Shown: positions 25,656 through 38,275 of the stretch, one piece after another
How the letters are laid out: each line of letters starts with the position of its first letter
Position numbering within the stretch: the first letter of the stretch is position 1
Program-made: the position numbers and the translations under genes
From: an uncultured Pelagibacteraceae bacterium
GTDB lineage: Bacteria > Pseudomonadota > Alphaproteobacteria > Pelagibacterales > Pelagibacteraceae
Direction of reading: 5' to 3'
NCBI GenBank assembly: GCA_902584365.1
Contig: CACHZG010000002.1
Coordinates: 1-64,000 of the forward strand
DNA: 64,000 nucleotides
Notes under the pieces: model-generated
Seen by the model: only the letters and a program-made list of their open reading frames with translations
Told to the model about the DNA's origin: nothing
The model's database searches: none

Positions 25656-26168
25656 ATGATGAATAAAGAAAAAAAGAAATCATATATTGAAGAAATGAAA
25701 AAAAATTTTTCTTCTCATAATTCTGTAATGATAGCACATTACCAAGGTTTAAATGTGAAAGAACTTGATGAATTAAGAAAGCAGTTAAGAGAAAAAGGAA
25801 TTTTATTTAAAATAACAAAAAATAGAATTACAAAATTAGCGGTAAAAGAAACATCAATTAAAGAACTAGAAAAATATTTTGAGGGGCCAACAGCTGCAGC
25901 GTTATCGTCTGATCCAATTGCAACCGCAAAGATTTTGACAAATTTTGCAAAAAGTCACGAGAAACTAAAAATCGTGGCAGGATTCATGGATGGGAAGGTT
26001 TTGGACAAAAATGAGGTAGCTATAATTGCCACACTACCGTCATTAGAGGAAGCAAGGGCTAAAATTGTTGGTATTTTGGCTTCTCCAGCCCAAAAATTGT
26101 TAAGTATTTTGCTTGCACCTGGCTCAAAAATTGCTAATTTAGCGCGCGCGAAGAGTTTAAAAAATTAA
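25656..26168 (+). CDS. rplJ: 50S ribosomal protein L10
   Basis: 170 aa, the stalk base protein that anchors L7/L12 dimers. Motifs: [37 protein letters not shown] and the C-terminal L12-binding helix ([20 protein letters not shown]). Two tandem ATG codons (25656 and 25659) could each serve as the start; the difference is one residue. Confidence 0.97.
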   Translation: MMNKEKKKSYIEEMKKNFSSHNSVMIAHYQGLNVKELDELRKQLREKGILFKITKNRITKLAVKETSIKELEKYFEGPTAAALSSDPIATAKILTNFAKSHEKLKIVAGFMDGKVLDKNEVAIIATLPSLEEARAKIVGILASPAQKLLSILLAPGSKIANLARAKSLKN

Positions 26169-26181
26169 TCATAGAGGTCAT

Positions 26182-26550
26182 ATGTCAGATTTAAATAAAA
26201 TTATTGATGAATTATCAAAACTTACAGTTGTTGAAGCAGCTGAACTTTCAAAACAATTAGAAGAGAAGTGGGGTGTAACAGCAGCAGCTCCAGTGGCAGC
26301 AGCAGCTCCGAATGCAGCAGCTCCAGCAGGTGAGGAAAAATCAGAATTTAGTTTGTTCTTAGCAGCTTCAGGTGATAAAAAAATCAATGTTATCAAAGAA
26401 GTAAGAGCAATCACTGGTTTGGGATTAAAAGAAGCAAAAGATTTAGTTGAGGGTGCACCTAAAGAAATTAAATCAGGTGTTCCAAAAAAAGATGCTGAGG
26501 AGTTTAAGAAAAAACTTGAAGCAGCCGGTGCTAAAGTAGAATTAAAGTAA
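26182..26550 (+). CDS. rplL: 50S ribosomal protein L7/L12
   Basis: 122 aa. N-terminal dimerisation helices ([20 protein letters not shown]), an Ala-rich hinge at about residues 33-50, and the C-terminal factor-binding domain with [23 protein letters not shown]. It recruits elongation factors to the ribosome. AGAGGTCAT before the start is a good Shine-Dalgarno. A hairpin follows the stop. Confidence 0.98.
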   Translation: MSDLNKIIDELSKLTVVEAAELSKQLEEKWGVTAAAPVAAAAPNAAAPAGEEKSEFSLFLAASGDKKINVIKEVRAITGLGLKEAKDLVEGAPKEIKSGVPKKDAEEFKKKLEAAGAKVELK

Positions 26551-26571
26551 TAAATTAATAAGTATTTTTGC

Positions 26572-26593
26572 AGCATCGTCTAATAGCGATGCT
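26572..26593 (+). terminator. rplL-rpoB intergenic hairpin (probable attenuator)
   Basis: A perfect 7-bp stem, AGCATCG (26572-26578) with CGATGCT (26587-26593), has an 8-nt loop and is followed by ATTTATTT, in the 52-bp gap between rplL and rpoB. An attenuator or RNase III site at this place lowers rpoBC expression relative to ribosomal proteins in E. coli. The short stem and weak T-tract suggest partial termination or an mRNA processing site; that is inference. Confidence 0.55.
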
Positions 26594-26602
26594 ATTTATT
26601 TA

Positions 26603-29600
26603 ATGGATTTATCGTTTACTCAAAAAAAAAGTATAAGAAAAAACTTTGGAAAACTATCTAAGAGTTTATCAATTCCAAATCTTATTGAAGTTCAAAAAAA
26701 TTCTTATGATAAATTTTTAACTTCCAAGTCACATGAACAGAGTGAGTCTGAACTCGAAAAAGGAATTGAAAAAGTATTTAAAAGTATATTTCCAATAGAG
26801 GATGGAACAGACAAGTCTACTTTAGAATATATATCATACAAATTAGAAAAACCTAAATTTGATGTTCTTGAATGTAAACAAAGAAGTTTAACTTATTCTG
26901 GATCCTTAAAAGCAAATCTAAGACTTGTGGTTTATGAAATAGATCAAGAAAATAATACAAAACAAATTCTCTCTGCTAAAGAACAGGAGGTTTTTATTGG
27001 TGAGCTACCTTTAATGACTCCTAGTGGAACTTTTGTTGTTAATGGAGTCGAAAGAGTTGTAGTAAATCAAATGCATCGAAGTCCTGGTGTTTTTTTTGAT
27101 CACGATAAAGGAAAAACACACTCTAGCGGAAAGCTTTTATTCAATTGTAGAATAATTCCAGGAAGAGGATCGTGGCTTGATATCGAATTTGATCCAAAAG
27201 ATTTACTCTATTTCAGAATCGATAGAAAAAAGAAATTACCAATCACAACCATATTATACGCTTTAGGGTTTAATCAAGAAAAAATAATAAACACATTTTT
27301 CACCGTAAATAAACTAAGTTATGATCAGGAAAGTAAAATGTGGAGCTTATCTTTTAATCCGGATGAGTACAAAAGACCCATAAAATTATCTCACGATCTT
27401 ATCGATGCAAAAAATAAAAAAAAAATTTTACAAAAAGGTGAGAAATTAAATATTGTTATTGCAAAAAAACTTCAGGAAAAAAATTTAAGAGAAATTTTAA
27501 TATCTAACAATGAACTAGTAGGCAAATATGTTAAAAATGATATTAAAGATAAAGAGGGTAATATAATTATTGAGTCTGGACATAACTTTAATGATGAAAA
27601 TTTACAAAAAATAATCTCTTCTGAAATTCATAATTTGGAGATAATAAATATCGATCCTATCAATAAAGGTCCCTATCTTCTTGAGACATTAAAAATTGAT
27701 AAAAATAGATCAAAAAATGATGCTTTAAACGACATATATAAAGTTTTAAGGCCTGGAGAAGCTCCGACGATCGAAATAGCAGAAGAAGTATTCAAAAATT
27801 TATATTTTAACAAAGAGAGATATGATTTGTCAGAAGTAGGAAGAGTAAAATTAAATTCTAAGCTAAATCTTAAAACTTCCAATACACAAACAATTTTAAA
27901 TTCTTCAGACATAATTGAAATTATAAGATTTATGTTAGATCTACGAGACGGAAAAGGCGAGGTTGATGACATTGATCACTTAGGTAACAGGAGAGTTAGA
28001 TCCGTTGGTGAGCTTGTAGAAAATCAATTTAGAATAGGATTGTTAAGAACTGAGAGAACAGTTAAAGAAAAAATGTCTACTTTTCTTGAAATTGAGTCTG
28101 CAATGCCTCAAGATTTGATTAATGCAAAACCTATTACCACTTCTTTAAAAGATTTCTTTGCTACTTCTCAGCTATCACAATTTATGGATCAAACAAACCC
28201 TTTATCAGAAATAACACATAAAAGAAGAGTTTCTGCTCTCGGTCCAGGCGGGCTTACTAGAGAAAGAGCTGGTTTTGAAGTAAGAGATGTTCACCCAACT
28301 CATTATGGACGAATATGTCCTATAGAGACTCCAGAAGGTCCCAATATTGGTCTTATAAATAGTTTAGCTACTTATTGTAGAGTAAATAAATTTGGATACA
28401 TAGAAAGTCCTTATAAAAAAGTTGTGAATGGAAAAGTTACAAATGAAATAAAATATTTATCTGCTATAGAGGAGGAAAAGTATACAATTGCTCAAGCAAA
28501 CGCACCATTAAAAAAAGATGGATCTTTCGAGGAAGAACTAGTTGCTTGTAGAAAAGACCTAAACTTTCAGCTTTCGTCAAAAGAAAATATTGAATTTATG
28601 GATGTTTCTCCAAAACAACTTGTTTCTGTAGCTGCTGCTTTAATTCCTTTTTTAGAAAACGATGATGCTAATAGAGCATTAATGGGTTCAAATATGATGA
28701 GGCAAGCAGTTCCTTTGCTTAAGCCTGAGTCCCCATTAGTTGGTACTGGAATTGAGTCAGATGTGGCTTTAGACTCAGGTGTTACTATAGTTGCAAAAAG
28801 AGATGGCGTAGTAGATAAAATAGATGGAAAAAGAATAGTTGTAAACGTAACAGATGTGAAAGATCTATCTCAGACCTCTGTGGATATTTATAATTTATCA
28901 AAATTTAAAAGATCAAATCAAAATACATGTATTAACCAAAAACCATTAGTTAAAGTTGGAGATGAAATTAAAAAAGGCGATATTATTGCAGATGGTCCAG
29001 CAACTAAACTTGGTGAATTGGCATTAGGCAAAAATGTTACTGTAGCGTTCATGCCTTGGCAAGGCTATAATTTTGAAGATTCTATACTAATTTCAGAAAG
29101 ATGTGTCACTGATGATGTTTTTACATCAATTCATATTGAAGAGTATGAAACTATGGCTAGAGACACAAAACTAGGAGCGGAAGAAATTACAAGAGATATC
29201 CCTAATGTTAGTGAAGAAAGCCTAAGAAATCTTGATGAGTCCGGAATTGTATACGTAGGAGCAGAAGTAAAGCCTAGTGATATTTTAGTTGGAAAGGTTA
29301 CTCCAAAAAGTGAGACATCATCAAGTCCTGAGGAAAAACTTTTAAGATCAATATTTGGAGAAAAAGCTACGGATGTTCGTGATTCATCATTAAAGCTACC
29401 ATCTGGTAGTGCAGGTGTTGTTATCGATGTAAGAGTGTTTAATCGTCATGGAGTAGAAAAAGATGAAAGGTCAATTGCAATCGAAAGATCAGAAATTGAG
29501 TCTGTTCAGGAAGATAGAAAAGTTGAGGAAGAAATTTTATATAGAAATATTAAATTAAGAGCAGATGCATTGATAAAGAGTAAACCAATAAATAAAAAGA

Positions 29601-30694
29601 TTAAAGAACTTAAGCCTGGTACCACTCTAAATGCAAATGATTTGGCTGAACTTGAATTAAAAGATATTTGGAAATTATCATTTGAAGATCAAAAAATAGT
29701 TTCAAATATTCAAAAGTTGAAACTACAATATGATGATGCAATAGAAGATATTAAGAATAGATTTGAAGATAAAGTAATAAAAATTCAACAAGGAGATGAC
29801 CTTTTACCAACAGTTATGAAGGTTGTGAAAGTATTTGTAGCTGTTAAGAGAAGATTAATGCCAGGAGATAAAATGGCTGGAAGGCATGGAAACAAGGGAG
29901 TTGTAAGTAAAATTGTACCAGTAGAAGATATGCCATACATGGAAAATGGTAAACCAGTTGATATTGTTTTAAATCCCTTGGGTGTTCCAAGCAGGATGAA
30001 TGTTGGTCAAATCTTAGAAACTCATTTGGGATGGTCTTGCTCTGAATTAGGAGACCAGATTAACGAGAGCATGAAAGAATTTGAAAAAGATTTTGATGTA
30101 ATTAAAAGTAAGCTTAGAGACATCTATGGAAAGGACTATTATGAAAAGGTAGTATCAAAATTATCGAAAAAAGAAATATTTGAATTAGTTAACAATATTT
30201 CTAATGGAGTCCCAATTTCAACACCAGTTTTCGACGGTGCTTCAACAAAAGATATAACAACAATGCTCAACTTAGCTAAATTGCCGAACTCCGGCCAAAC
30301 GAATTTATGGGATGGCAGAACCGGAGAAAAGTTTGACAGACCAGTAACAGTCGGAACAATATATATGTTGAAGTTAAATCATTTAGTCGAAGATAAGATA
30401 CATGCTAGATCGACTGGCCCATACAGTTTAGTTACTCAACAACCTCTAGGAGGGAAAGCTCAGTTGGGAGGCCAAAGATTTGGTGAAATGGAAGTGTGGG
30501 CCCTAGAAGCTTATGGAGCATCATATACTTTGCAGGAAATTTTAACTGTAAAATCTGATGATGTAGCTGGTCGAACTAAAGTTTACGAAACGATCGTCAA
30601 GGGAAATAATAATTTTGAGTCTGGTGTACCAGAGTCATTTAACGTTTTAGTAAAAGAGATCCGTGCATTAGGATTAAATATTGAATTAAACTAA
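26603..30694 (+). CDS. rpoB: DNA-directed RNA polymerase subunit beta
   Basis: 1363 aa, the beta subunit forming half of the polymerase cleft. Recognisable parts include the fork/rifampicin region at about 520-550 ([26 protein letters not shown]), [29 protein letters not shown], and the C-terminal clamp [21 protein letters not shown]. The rifampicin pocket shows the usual sensitive-type residues. rpoC follows 1 bp after the stop. Confidence 0.99.
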   Translation: MDLSFTQKKSIRKNFGKLSKSLSIPNLIEVQKNSYDKFLTSKSHEQSESELEKGIEKVFKSIFPIEDGTDKSTLEYISYKLEKPKFDVLECKQRSLTYSGSLKANLRLVVYEIDQENNTKQILSAKEQEVFIGELPLMTPSGTFVVNGVERVVVNQMHRSPGVFFDHDKGKTHSSGKLLFNCRIIPGRGSWLDIEFDPKDLLYFRIDRKKKLPITTILYALGFNQEKIINTFFTVNKLSYDQESKMWSLSFNPDEYKRPIKLSHDLIDAKNKKKILQKGEKLNIVIAKKLQEKNLREILISNNELVGKYVKNDIKDKEGNIIIESGHNFNDENLQKIISSEIHNLEIINIDPINKGPYLLETLKIDKNRSKNDALNDIYKVLRPGEAPTIEIAEEVFKNLYFNKERYDLSEVGRVKLNSKLNLKTSNTQTILNSSDIIEIIRFMLDLRDGKGEVDDIDHLGNRRVRSVGELVENQFRIGLLRTERTVKEKMSTFLEIESAMPQDLINAKPITTSLKDFFATSQLSQFMDQTNPLSEITHKRRVSALGPGGLTRERAGFEVRDVHPTHYGRICPIETPEGPNIGLINSLATYCRVNKFGYIESPYKKVVNGKVTNEIKYLSAIEEEKYTIAQANAPLKKDGSFEEELVACRKDLNFQLSSKENIEFMDVSPKQLVSVAAALIPFLENDDANRALMGSNMMRQAVPLLKPESPLVGTGIESDVALDSGVTIVAKRDGVVDKIDGKRIVVNVTDVKDLSQTSVDIYNLSKFKRSNQNTCINQKPLVKVGDEIKKGDIIADGPATKLGELALGKNVTVAFMPWQGYNFEDSILISERCVTDDVFTSIHIEEYETMARDTKLGAEEITRDIPNVSEESLRNLDESGIVYVGAEVKPSDILVGKVTPKSETSSSPEEKLLRSIFGEKATDVRDSSLKLPSGSAGVVIDVRVFNRHGVEKDERSIAIERSEIESVQEDRKVEEEILYRNIKLRADALIKSKPINKKIKELKPGTTLNANDLAELELKDIWKLSFEDQKIVSNIQKLKLQYDDAIEDIKNRFEDKVIKIQQGDDLLPTVMKVVKVFVAVKRRLMPGDKMAGRHGNKGVVSKIVPVEDMPYMENGKPVDIVLNPLGVPSRMNVGQILETHLGWSCSELGDQINESMKEFEKDFDVIKSKLRDIYGKDYYEKVVSKLSKKEIFELVNNISNGVPISTPVFDGASTKDITTMLNLAKLPNSGQTNLWDGRTGEKFDRPVTVGTIYMLKLNHLVEDKIHARSTGPYSLVTQQPLGGKAQLGGQRFGEMEVWALEAYGASYTLQEILTVKSDDVAGRTKVYETIVKGNNNFESGVPESFNVLVKEIRALGLNIELN

Positions 30695-30695
30695 T

Positions 30696-33600
30696 ATGGA
30701 AAAGAATTTAACAAAACAATTTCAAAATAATACTCTTTCTCAAGAAAATAATTTTAGTAAAATTAAAATCACTCTTGCTAGTCCCGATAAAATTAAATCA
30801 TGGTCCTATGGGGAAATAAAAAAACCAGAGACAATAAATTACAGGACTTTTAGACCGGAAAAAGATGGTCTTTTTTGTTCAAGAATTTTTGGTCCAGTGA
30901 AAGATTATGAATGTTTGTGTGGAAAATATAAGAGGATGAAATTTAGAGGAATAATATGTGAAAAATGTGGTGTAGAAGTTACAAAATCAAATGTAAGAAG
31001 AGAAAGAATGGGCCATATCGAATTAGCGTGTCCAGTAGCTCACATTTGGTTTTTAAAATCATTACCAAGTCGTATTTCATTATCAATAGATATGAAACTT
31101 AAAGATGTGGAAAAAGTTTTATACTTTGAAAGCTTCATTGTGATCGAACCTGGCTTAACAAATTTAAAGAAAGGTCAGCTATTAAATGAAGAAGGCCTGC
31201 AAAAAGCTCAGGAAGAATTTGGTGAGGATGCATTTAGTGCTGGAATAGGAGCTGAGGCTATAAGGGAAATACTTTTGTCACTCGATTTAGAAAAAGAGCA
31301 AAAAATTTTAAGAGATTCTCTTAAAGAGGTAAAATCAAAAGTTACAGAGGAGAGAACTATCAAAAGACTTAAGCTGATTGAATCATTTTTAAAATCCGGA
31401 AACAAGCCAGAGTGGATGATTTTAACAACTGTTCCAGTGATTCCTCCAGAATTAAGACCTCTTGTGCCTTTAGATGGTGGAAGATTTGCAACATCGGACC
31501 TAAACGATCTTTATAGAAGAGTTATAAATAGAAATAATAGACTTAAAAGATTATTAGATTTAAAAGCACCAGACATTATCGTTAGAAACGAAAAAAGAAT
31601 GTTACAGGAGTCTGTGGATGCATTATTTGACAATGGAAGACGAGGCAGAGTAATAACAGGTACTGGAAAAAGACCACTAAAATCACTGGCGGAAATGCTA
31701 AAAGGCAAACAGGGAAGATTTAGACAAAATTTACTAGGAAAGAGAGTTGATTATTCAGGGAGATCGGTAATAGTTGTTGGTCCAGAATTGAAATTACATC
31801 AATGTGGACTACCAAAAAAAATGGCACTTGAACTTTTTAAACCTTTTTTATACGCAAGACTTGATAAATTAGGGTTAGCAACAACTATAAAACAAGCAAA
31901 AAGATTAGTTGAAAAAGAAAAAAGTGAAGTCTGGGATGCATTGGAGCATATAATTAGAGAACATCCAATTTTATTAAATCGAGCACCTACATTGCACAGA
32001 CTTGGAGTTCAAGCATTTGAAGCAAAATTAATTGAGGGAAATGCTATAGAACTTCATCCTTTGGTTTGTGCAGCTTTTAATGCTGATTTTGATGGAGATC
32101 AAATGGCAGTACATATTCCTCTTAGTTTAGAGGCTCAACTGGAGGCAAGAGTTTTAATGATGTCAACAAATAATATATTAAGTCCATCGAATGGAAAGCC
32201 TATCATTGTACCAAGTCAAGATATTGTTTTAGGAATATATTATCTATCTCAAGTTGGAAAAGACGATCAAGATAAAAAACCAAGAGGTATATTTTCTGAT
32301 ATTAATGAAATAGAGCAGGCTATAGAGAACAAATCAATTAGTCTTCATTCAAAAATAATATCTACTTTTATAACTATTGATGAAAACGGTAAAAAAGTTA
32401 AAGAAAAACACATCAGCACAGCAGGAAGATTTATCTTAGCTAATTTATTACCAAAAAATAAGAATATAAAATTTTCAATAGTTAACCGGCTTTTAACAAA
32501 AAGAAATGTCTCTGAGGTAATTGACACAATTTTCAGATATTGTGGACAAAAAGAAACTGTAATTTTTTGTGATAAAATAAAAACTCTTGGATTTAAACAT
32601 GCTTTTAAGGCCGGAATATCTTTTGGTAAAGATGATTTGATTATACCACAAACAAAAATTAATTTGATTAACGATACAAAAAAGAGAATCGAGGAATATG
32701 AAAAGCAATATTCTGATGGTTTTATAACTCGAGGTGAAAAATATAACAAAGTCGTTGACGTCTGGTCTAAATGCACAGATACAGTTGCCAATGAAATGAT
32801 GAAAGAAATTTCGTCAGCTGAAAAAATATACCCTGACGATAGAATTGAAACTAACTCAGTTTATATGATGGCGGACTCTGGAGCTAGAGGATCACAAGCT
32901 CAAATGAAACAACTAGCAGGAATGAGGGGTTTAATTGCAAAACCGTCTGGTGAAATTATCGAAACACCAATAATTTCCAACTTTAAAGAGGGTTTATCAG
33001 TTTTAGAATATTTTAATTCAACTCACGGCGCAAGAAAAGGTCTAGCAGACACAGCTTTAAAAACTGCCAATTCTGGTTATTTAACTAGGAGACTTTGTGA
33101 TGTTGCTCAAGATATTCAAATTACAAAAAAAGATTGTGACTGTAAAACAAAATCTTCAGTAACGATTTCTGAGATCATAGAGGGTGGTAATGTTCTTGTA
33201 AGTCTTTCGGAGAGAATTCTGGGCAGGGTGATAGCTCAAGATCTAAAACATCCAATTACAGGACAACATTTATTGAAAAAAGGAAAATTACTTGATGAAT
33301 TTGATTGTGAAAAAATAGATGCAGCAGGGGTAAAATCAGTGGATGTTTACTCTGTAATAACATGTGGCTCTAAAAAGGGGGTTTGTGCTATGAGTTACGG
33401 AAGAGATCTGGCAAGAGGTAAATTGGTAGCAATCGGTGAGGCGATTGGAATGATAGCAGCTCAATCAATTGGAGAACCTGGAACTCAATTAACAATGAGA
33501 ACTTTCCATGTAGGAGGAACAGCTCAGATCAAAGAAGAGTCACAAATAGTTTCACAAACAAAAGGTAAAATAAATATAATTAATAAAAATTTAATTGAGG

Positions 33601-34886
33601 ACTCTAAAAAGAACATAATTGTAATGGGCAGAAATACTCAAATAAGTATAGAAGATGAAAACAAGAGACAACTTGCTATCTATAAAGTCAACTATGGTTC
33701 AAAATTATTTTTTAAAGATGGAGAGATCGTAGATAAAGGTAAAAAAATTGCGGAGTGGGACCCGTATACGCTGCCTGTGATAGCAGAAACAAGCGGAGTC
33801 GCTAATTTTATGGATTTAGTTGAGGGAACTTCTATAACTGAAACTTTAGATGACACAACTGGTATTTCTTTAAAATCTGTGACTGATTGGAAATCACTTT
33901 CAAAAAATTCTGAGTTGAAACCTAGAATTACTTTAAGAGACAACTCTGGTGAAATTATAAAAAAGGCTGATGGCAATGAAGCAAGGTATTATTTAGTGCC
34001 AGATACAATATTATCAGTAAAAGATGGTCAAAAGGTTTCTGCCGGTGATGTTTTGGCTAGACTTCCAAAAGAAACATCAAAAACTAAAGATATTACAGGT
34101 GGTCTACCGAGAGTTGCTGAGCTGTTTGAAGCTAGAAGACCTAAGGATAGCGCGATTATAGCAGAAAATGATGGTGTTATTCAGTATGGTAAAGAGGTAA
34201 GAGGAAAACAAAAAATTTCAATAGTTTCGTCAAACAATAGTGAAGTATCAAATTATCTTATACCAAAAGGTAAACATGTAAATTTTAATCAGGGTGAAAA
34301 AATTAAAAAAGGAGAATATTTGTTAGATGGAAGTCCCGCTCCGCATGATATTCTTAGAATCTTAGGTGTTGAAAAGTTAACTGAATATTTTGTTAGTGAA
34401 GTCCAAGAAGTTTATAGACTACAAGGTGTAGTAATAAATGACAAACACATAGAGACTATAGTTCGTCAAATGTTAAAGAAGGTTGAAATTAAAGATCCTG
34501 GTGACTCTTCTTTATTATTAGGCGAAACATTGGATTTAATCGATATTCAAGAAATCAACGAAAATTTAAAAAAAGAAGGAAAAAAACCAGCAAAATTTGA
34601 GAGAATTTTATTAGGTATTACTAAAGCTTCTTTACAAACTAATTCATTTATTTCTGCAGCTTCTTTCCAAGAAACCACAAGAGTTTTAACTGATGCTTCA
34701 ATTAAAGGTAAAATCGATAATCTTGAGGGATTAAAAGAGAACGTTATAGTTGGTAGGTTAATTCCTGCAGGCACTGGACTGACTAAGATGGGATGGGATG
34801 GAGCTGCCAAAATTCAAGACGAAAAAAGATTAGAAGAATTGAAAAAAGAACAGCTTGAGACAACAGCACCTCAAGAATCTCAATAA
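30696..34886 (+). CDS. rpoC: DNA-directed RNA polymerase subunit beta'
   Basis: 1396 aa. The N-terminal zinc finger ([20 protein letters not shown]), the catalytic Mg-binding NADFDGD at 462-468, the trigger-loop region with [18 protein letters not shown], the second zinc site (CDCKTK...CGSKKGVC), and the C-terminal [18 protein letters not shown] are all present. A short Gln/Asn-rich N-terminal lead of about 20 residues precedes the conserved start, as often in alphaproteobacteria. It is the last gene of this unit; a new promoter region follows. Confidence 0.99.
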   Translation: MEKNLTKQFQNNTLSQENNFSKIKITLASPDKIKSWSYGEIKKPETINYRTFRPEKDGLFCSRIFGPVKDYECLCGKYKRMKFRGIICEKCGVEVTKSNVRRERMGHIELACPVAHIWFLKSLPSRISLSIDMKLKDVEKVLYFESFIVIEPGLTNLKKGQLLNEEGLQKAQEEFGEDAFSAGIGAEAIREILLSLDLEKEQKILRDSLKEVKSKVTEERTIKRLKLIESFLKSGNKPEWMILTTVPVIPPELRPLVPLDGGRFATSDLNDLYRRVINRNNRLKRLLDLKAPDIIVRNEKRMLQESVDALFDNGRRGRVITGTGKRPLKSLAEMLKGKQGRFRQNLLGKRVDYSGRSVIVVGPELKLHQCGLPKKMALELFKPFLYARLDKLGLATTIKQAKRLVEKEKSEVWDALEHIIREHPILLNRAPTLHRLGVQAFEAKLIEGNAIELHPLVCAAFNADFDGDQMAVHIPLSLEAQLEARVLMMSTNNILSPSNGKPIIVPSQDIVLGIYYLSQVGKDDQDKKPRGIFSDINEIEQAIENKSISLHSKIISTFITIDENGKKVKEKHISTAGRFILANLLPKNKNIKFSIVNRLLTKRNVSEVIDTIFRYCGQKETVIFCDKIKTLGFKHAFKAGISFGKDDLIIPQTKINLINDTKKRIEEYEKQYSDGFITRGEKYNKVVDVWSKCTDTVANEMMKEISSAEKIYPDDRIETNSVYMMADSGARGSQAQMKQLAGMRGLIAKPSGEIIETPIISNFKEGLSVLEYFNSTHGARKGLADTALKTANSGYLTRRLCDVAQDIQITKKDCDCKTKSSVTISEIIEGGNVLVSLSERILGRVIAQDLKHPITGQHLLKKGKLLDEFDCEKIDAAGVKSVDVYSVITCGSKKGVCAMSYGRDLARGKLVAIGEAIGMIAAQSIGEPGTQLTMRTFHVGGTAQIKEESQIVSQTKGKINIINKNLIEDSKKNIIVMGRNTQISIEDENKRQLAIYKVNYGSKLFFKDGEIVDKGKKIAEWDPYTLPVIAETSGVANFMDLVEGTSITETLDDTTGISLKSVTDWKSLSKNSELKPRITLRDNSGEIIKKADGNEARYYLVPDTILSVKDGQKVSAGDVLARLPKETSKTKDITGGLPRVAELFEARRPKDSAIIAENDGVIQYGKEVRGKQKISIVSSNNSEVSNYLIPKGKHVNFNQGEKIKKGEYLLDGSPAPHDILRILGVEKLTEYFVSEVQEVYRLQGVVINDKHIETIVRQMLKKVEIKDPGDSSLLLGETLDLIDIQEINENLKKEGKKPAKFERILLGITKASLQTNSFISAASFQETTRVLTDASIKGKIDNLEGLKENVIVGRLIPAGTGLTKMGWDGAAKIQDEKRLEELKKEQLETTAPQESQ

Positions 34887-34914
34887 AACCGTCAAGTTTT
34901 TTGCCTATTTGCCA

Positions 34915-34942
34915 TTGACATTTAGTCTTTCAATGTTAGTTT
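34915..34942 (+). promoter_or_regulatory. Predicted promoter of the str (rpsL) operon
   Basis: A perfect -35 TTGACA at 34915-34920 and a weaker TAGTTT at 34937-34942, spacer 16 bp, in the 153-bp gap between rpoC and rpsL. A 6-bp inverted repeat (CATTGA/TCAATG, 34913-34918 and 34930-34935) overlaps the -35 box. Transcription would begin near 34950, just before the leader hairpin. Confidence 0.6.
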
Positions 34943-34956
34943 AGCGCAATTTTGAA

Positions 34957-34995
34957 TGTTAGACGTAAGGTCTTATTTAACCTTAAACACTAACA
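34957..34995 (+). promoter_or_regulatory. Two-tier stem-loop in the rpsL leader
   Basis: The outer stem TGTTAG (34957-34962) pairs with CTAACA (34990-34995). The inner stem TAAGGT (34966-34971) pairs with ACCTTA (34980-34985). An asymmetric 3/4-nt internal loop and an 8-nt apical loop complete it. It lies right after the expected transcription start and 44 bp before the rpsL start, so it is a candidate autoregulatory or stability element of the ribosomal operon. No known leader family was recognised. Confidence 0.5.
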
Positions 34996-35039
34996 ATATT
35001 TTATCAGTTCCTTGCTTTTTCATTCAAAAATTTAATATT

Positions 35040-35411
35040 ATGCCGACTATTAACCAACTTATTAGAAAGTCCAGAGTCAAACCTTTGGTAAGAAATAAAG
35101 TTCCTGCTTTGGAAAAGCAGCCATTAAAACGTGGAGTTTGCGTAAAGGTTTATACTACCACGCCTAAAAAACCAAATTCCGCATTAAGAAAAGTAGCAAG
35201 GGTAAGATTATCGAATGGATTTGAAGTCACAGCTTATATACCAGGCGAGGGTCACAATTTGCAAGAACATTCAGTAGTAATGATCAGAGGTGGGAGAGTA
35301 AAAGATTTACCAGGTGTTCGATATCACATATTAAGAGGTAACTTAGATACACAAGGTGTTGCTAACAGAAAAAAAAGAAGATCTTTATATGGAACAAAGA
35401 AACCTAAATAA
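35040..35411 (+). CDS. rpsL: 30S ribosomal protein S12
   Basis: 123 aa, a decoding-centre protein. I start it at ATG 35040 ([12 protein letters not shown]), the universal S12 N terminus; the frame happens to be open 28 codons further up through the hairpin leader, but that part has no S12 similarity. The streptomycin-relevant loops [18 protein letters not shown] and [10 protein letters not shown] are normal, with Lys in the KKPNS position (sensitive type). Confidence 0.97.
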   Translation: MPTINQLIRKSRVKPLVRNKVPALEKQPLKRGVCVKVYTTTPKKPNSALRKVARVRLSNGFEVTAYIPGEGHNLQEHSVVMIRGGRVKDLPGVRYHILRGNLDTQGVANRKKRRSLYGTKKPK

Positions 35412-35413
35412 TC

Positions 35414-35884
35414 ATGTCTAGAAAAAAAAGAGCACCTATTAGAAAAATTTACCCAGATCCAAAATACCATTCCATGGTTATATCAAAATTTATTAACTCA
35501 ATTATGTATGATGGAAAGAAAACGACTGCAGAAAAGATACTTTATGATGCCTTAGATAAAATAAAAAGTAAAAATAATGAAGATCCTTTGAAAATTTTTA
35601 ATAACGCAATAAGTAACGTAAGGCCAAATTTAGAGGTTAGATCTAGGAGAGTTGGTGGCGCAACCTATCAAGTTCCTGTTGAAGTAAAAGCTAGTAGAGG
35701 TCAAGCATTAGCTCTAAGATGGTTATTAGAAGCAACAAGAAAAAGAAAAAATAAATCAATGTCAGATAAGCTTTATAGCGAAATTATGGATGCTTCACAA
35801 AATAAAGGTTCAGCAATTAAAAAAAGAGAGGATACACACAAAATGGCAGAGTCAAACAAAGCTTTTGCCCACTTTAGATGGTAA
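35414..35884 (+). CDS. rpsG: 30S ribosomal protein S7
   Basis: 156 aa, the assembly initiator of the 30S head. Motifs: [47 protein letters not shown] and the C-terminal [18 protein letters not shown]. It starts 2 bp after rpsL. In E. coli S7 represses the str operon from the rpsL-rpsG gap; here that gap is too short for such a structure. Confidence 0.98.
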   Translation: MSRKKRAPIRKIYPDPKYHSMVISKFINSIMYDGKKTTAEKILYDALDKIKSKNNEDPLKIFNNAISNVRPNLEVRSRRVGGATYQVPVEVKASRGQALALRWLLEATRKRKNKSMSDKLYSEIMDASQNKGSAIKKREDTHKMAESNKAFAHFRW

Positions 35885-35888
35885 AATA

Positions 35889-37964
35889 ATGTCAAAAAAA
35901 TACTCTTTAGATAAATATAGAAATATTGGTATCATGGCTCACATAGATGCTGGTAAAACAACTACTACTGAAAGAATTTTATATTATACGGGTAAAAGCC
36001 ATAAAATTGGCGAAGTACATGATGGTGCTGCCACAATGGATTGGATGGAACAAGAACAAGAAAGGGGTATAACAATTACCTCCGCAGCAACAACTTGTTT
36101 TTGGAGAGATAATAGAATTAATATAATTGATACACCTGGACACGTAGATTTCACTATAGAAGTAGAGAGATCTTTAAAAGTTTTAGACGGAGCAGTCGCT
36201 GTTTTTGATGGGGTAGCTGGAGTGGAACCTCAATCTGAAACTGTATGGAGACAAGCTGATAAATATAAAGTTCCAAGAATATGTTTTATAAATAAATTGG
36301 ATAGAACTGGGGCAGACTTTTTTAGATGTGTAGACATGATCAAAGAAAGACTTGGCGCAAAACCTTTAGTACTTCAAATTCCAGTGGGAATGGAAGCAGA
36401 TCTTAAAGGTATAGTTGATTTAGTTAAAATGAAAGCTGTTATTTGGCAAAACGAAGACCTTGGTGCAAAGTTTGACTTAGTAGATATTCCCTCTGAACTA
36501 AAAGAGCAAGCAGACAAATATAGAAAAGAGTTGGTTGAAACAGCCGTAGAAGAGGATGAAAAGCTAATGGAAGATTATTTAAATGGTAAAGAACCATCAG
36601 AACTTGATTTAATTAAATGTATTAGAAAAGGAACTCTAGGCTTTAATTTTGTGCCAATTACAACTGGTTCTGCTTTCAAAAATAAAGGTGTACAGCCATT
36701 ATTAGATGCTGTTATAGACTTTTTACCGAGTCCAAAGGATTTAGTTTCAATAGAGGGAACCAAATTAGGTTCTGACGAAAAAATACAAATGAAATTTGCT
36801 GATAGTGAGCCTTTTTCGGGTTTAGCATTCAAGGTTGCTAATGATCCATTTGTAGGATCTTTAACCTTTGTGAGAATTTATTCCGGAACTTTAAAATCAG
36901 GCACAGCTGTATATAACTCTTCCAAAGAAAAAACAGAAAGGGTAGGGAGAATGTTGCTTATGCACGCTAATAGCAGAGAAGATATAAAAGAAGCAACAGC
37001 GGGTGACATAGTGGCTTTAGCAGGATTGAAACATACAATTACTGGTCATACATTATGTGAGGAAAGTAACCCTGTTTTATTAGAACCTATGGAGTTTCCA
37101 GATCCAGTTATTGAAATAGCAGTTGAACCAAAAACAAAAGCTGATCAAGAAAAAATGGGAGAGGCTCTAGGTCGATTGGCTAAAGAGGATCCTTCATTCC
37201 GTGTTACATCAGATGAAGAGTCAGGGCAAACAATTATTAAAGGAATGGGTGAACTCCACTTAGACATAATAGTAGATAGAATGAAAAGAGAGTTTAAAGT
37301 TGAGGCTAACATAGGAGCGCCTCAGGTAGCTTACAGAGAGACAATTTTAGGATCTTCTGAGGTAACATACATTCATAAAAAACAGAGTGGTGGTGCAGGA
37401 CAATTTGCAAAAGTTACATTATTAGTAGAGCCACTTGAGGCAGGAAAAGGTAGAGAAATTGAAAACAAAATTAAAGGCGGAGCTATTCCAAAAGAGTTTA
37501 TTCCTGGAGTTGAAAAAGGAGTTGAGAGTGTAGCCGATAGCGGTATTCTAGCCGGATTTCCTCTTATTGATTATAAAGTGACAATTCTAGATGGTTTACA
37601 TCACGATGTTGACTCTAGCGTTCTTGCTTTTGAAATAGCTAGCAGAATGTGTTTTAAAGATGCTTGTAATAAAGCACAGTTAAAATTACTTGAACCAATT
37701 ATGAAAGTAGAGGTGGTTACTCCAGAAGATTTTATGGGAGATGTAATTGGAGATTTAAATAGCCGAAGAGGACAAGTTGGATCAACGGAACCTAGAGGTA
37801 ATGCAACTGCAATTCAAGCCACAGTTCCACTGGCTAACATGTTCGGTTATATAAATAATCTTAGATCGTCAACTCAAGGAAGAGCTCAATACACAATGCA
37901 ATTTAGTCATTATGATAAAGTCCCACAAAATGTACAAGATGAGGTAACAAAAAAGCTGGCATAA
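35889..37964 (+). CDS. fusA: Elongation factor G
   Basis: 691 aa, the GTPase that drives ribosomal translocation. The start is ATG 35889 ([24 protein letters not shown]), which gives the family-typical N terminus with the P-loop AHIDAGKT at about 17-24; an upstream in-frame ATG inside rpsG (35790) would add an unrelated tail. [19 protein letters not shown], the domain IV region and the C-terminal [18 protein letters not shown] are present. It lies 4 bp after rpsG and 1 bp before rpsJ. Confidence 0.98.
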   Translation: MSKKYSLDKYRNIGIMAHIDAGKTTTTERILYYTGKSHKIGEVHDGAATMDWMEQEQERGITITSAATTCFWRDNRINIIDTPGHVDFTIEVERSLKVLDGAVAVFDGVAGVEPQSETVWRQADKYKVPRICFINKLDRTGADFFRCVDMIKERLGAKPLVLQIPVGMEADLKGIVDLVKMKAVIWQNEDLGAKFDLVDIPSELKEQADKYRKELVETAVEEDEKLMEDYLNGKEPSELDLIKCIRKGTLGFNFVPITTGSAFKNKGVQPLLDAVIDFLPSPKDLVSIEGTKLGSDEKIQMKFADSEPFSGLAFKVANDPFVGSLTFVRIYSGTLKSGTAVYNSSKEKTERVGRMLLMHANSREDIKEATAGDIVALAGLKHTITGHTLCEESNPVLLEPMEFPDPVIEIAVEPKTKADQEKMGEALGRLAKEDPSFRVTSDEESGQTIIKGMGELHLDIIVDRMKREFKVEANIGAPQVAYRETILGSSEVTYIHKKQSGGAGQFAKVTLLVEPLEAGKGREIENKIKGGAIPKEFIPGVEKGVESVADSGILAGFPLIDYKVTILDGLHHDVDSSVLAFEIASRMCFKDACNKAQLKLLEPIMKVEVVTPEDFMGDVIGDLNSRRGQVGSTEPRGNATAIQATVPLANMFGYINNLRSSTQGRAQYTMQFSHYDKVPQNVQDEVTKKLA

Positions 37965-37965
37965 T

Positions 37966-38274
37966 ATGGAAAATCAAAATATCAGAATTCATCTAAGAGC
38001 ATATGATAACAAAATACTCGATTTATCGACCGAGGAAATAGTTAATACTGCTAAAAGAACAGGAGCACAAGTGAAAGGGCCAATTCCTCTACCTACTAGA
38101 ATTGAAAGATATACAGTTTTGAGATCTCCACATATTGATAAAAAGAGTAGAGAACAATTTGAACAAAGAACACATAAACGTTTAATAGATATTATTGAGC
38201 CCACTCCTCAAACAGTTGAAGCTTTAATGAAATTAGATTTAGCTTCTGGAGTGGACATAGAAATAAAGATATAA
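37966..38274 (+). CDS. rpsJ: 30S ribosomal protein S10
   Basis: 102 aa, standard length. Also the NusE partner in antitermination. [48 protein letters not shown] and HKRLIDI are diagnostic. It opens the S10 gene cluster but follows fusA after 1 bp, so the str and S10 operons are physically fused. Confidence 0.98.
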   Translation: MENQNIRIHLRAYDNKILDLSTEEIVNTAKRTGAQVKGPIPLPTRIERYTVLRSPHIDKKSREQFEQRTHKRLIDIIEPTPQTVEALMKLDLASGVDIEIKI

Positions 38275-38275
38275 A

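Noticed and set aside
26178..26576. Open frame opposite rplL with Ala/Ser-rich product
   Set aside because: It is the antisense shadow of the Ala-rich hinge of L7/L12; no start signal or family match.
34885..34902. AAAAC/GTTTT hairpin after rpoC as a terminator
   Set aside because: A 5-bp A/T-rich stem with a two-base T extension is within chance for this composition.
34956..35039. In-frame upward extension of rpsL (28 codons)
   Set aside because: It lacks S12 similarity and lies over the leader hairpin; the S12 N terminus MPTINQ begins at 35040.
35790..35888. In-frame upward extension of fusA inside rpsG
   Set aside because: EF-G N terminus fits ATG 35889; the extra 33 residues are the shifted reading of rpsG.
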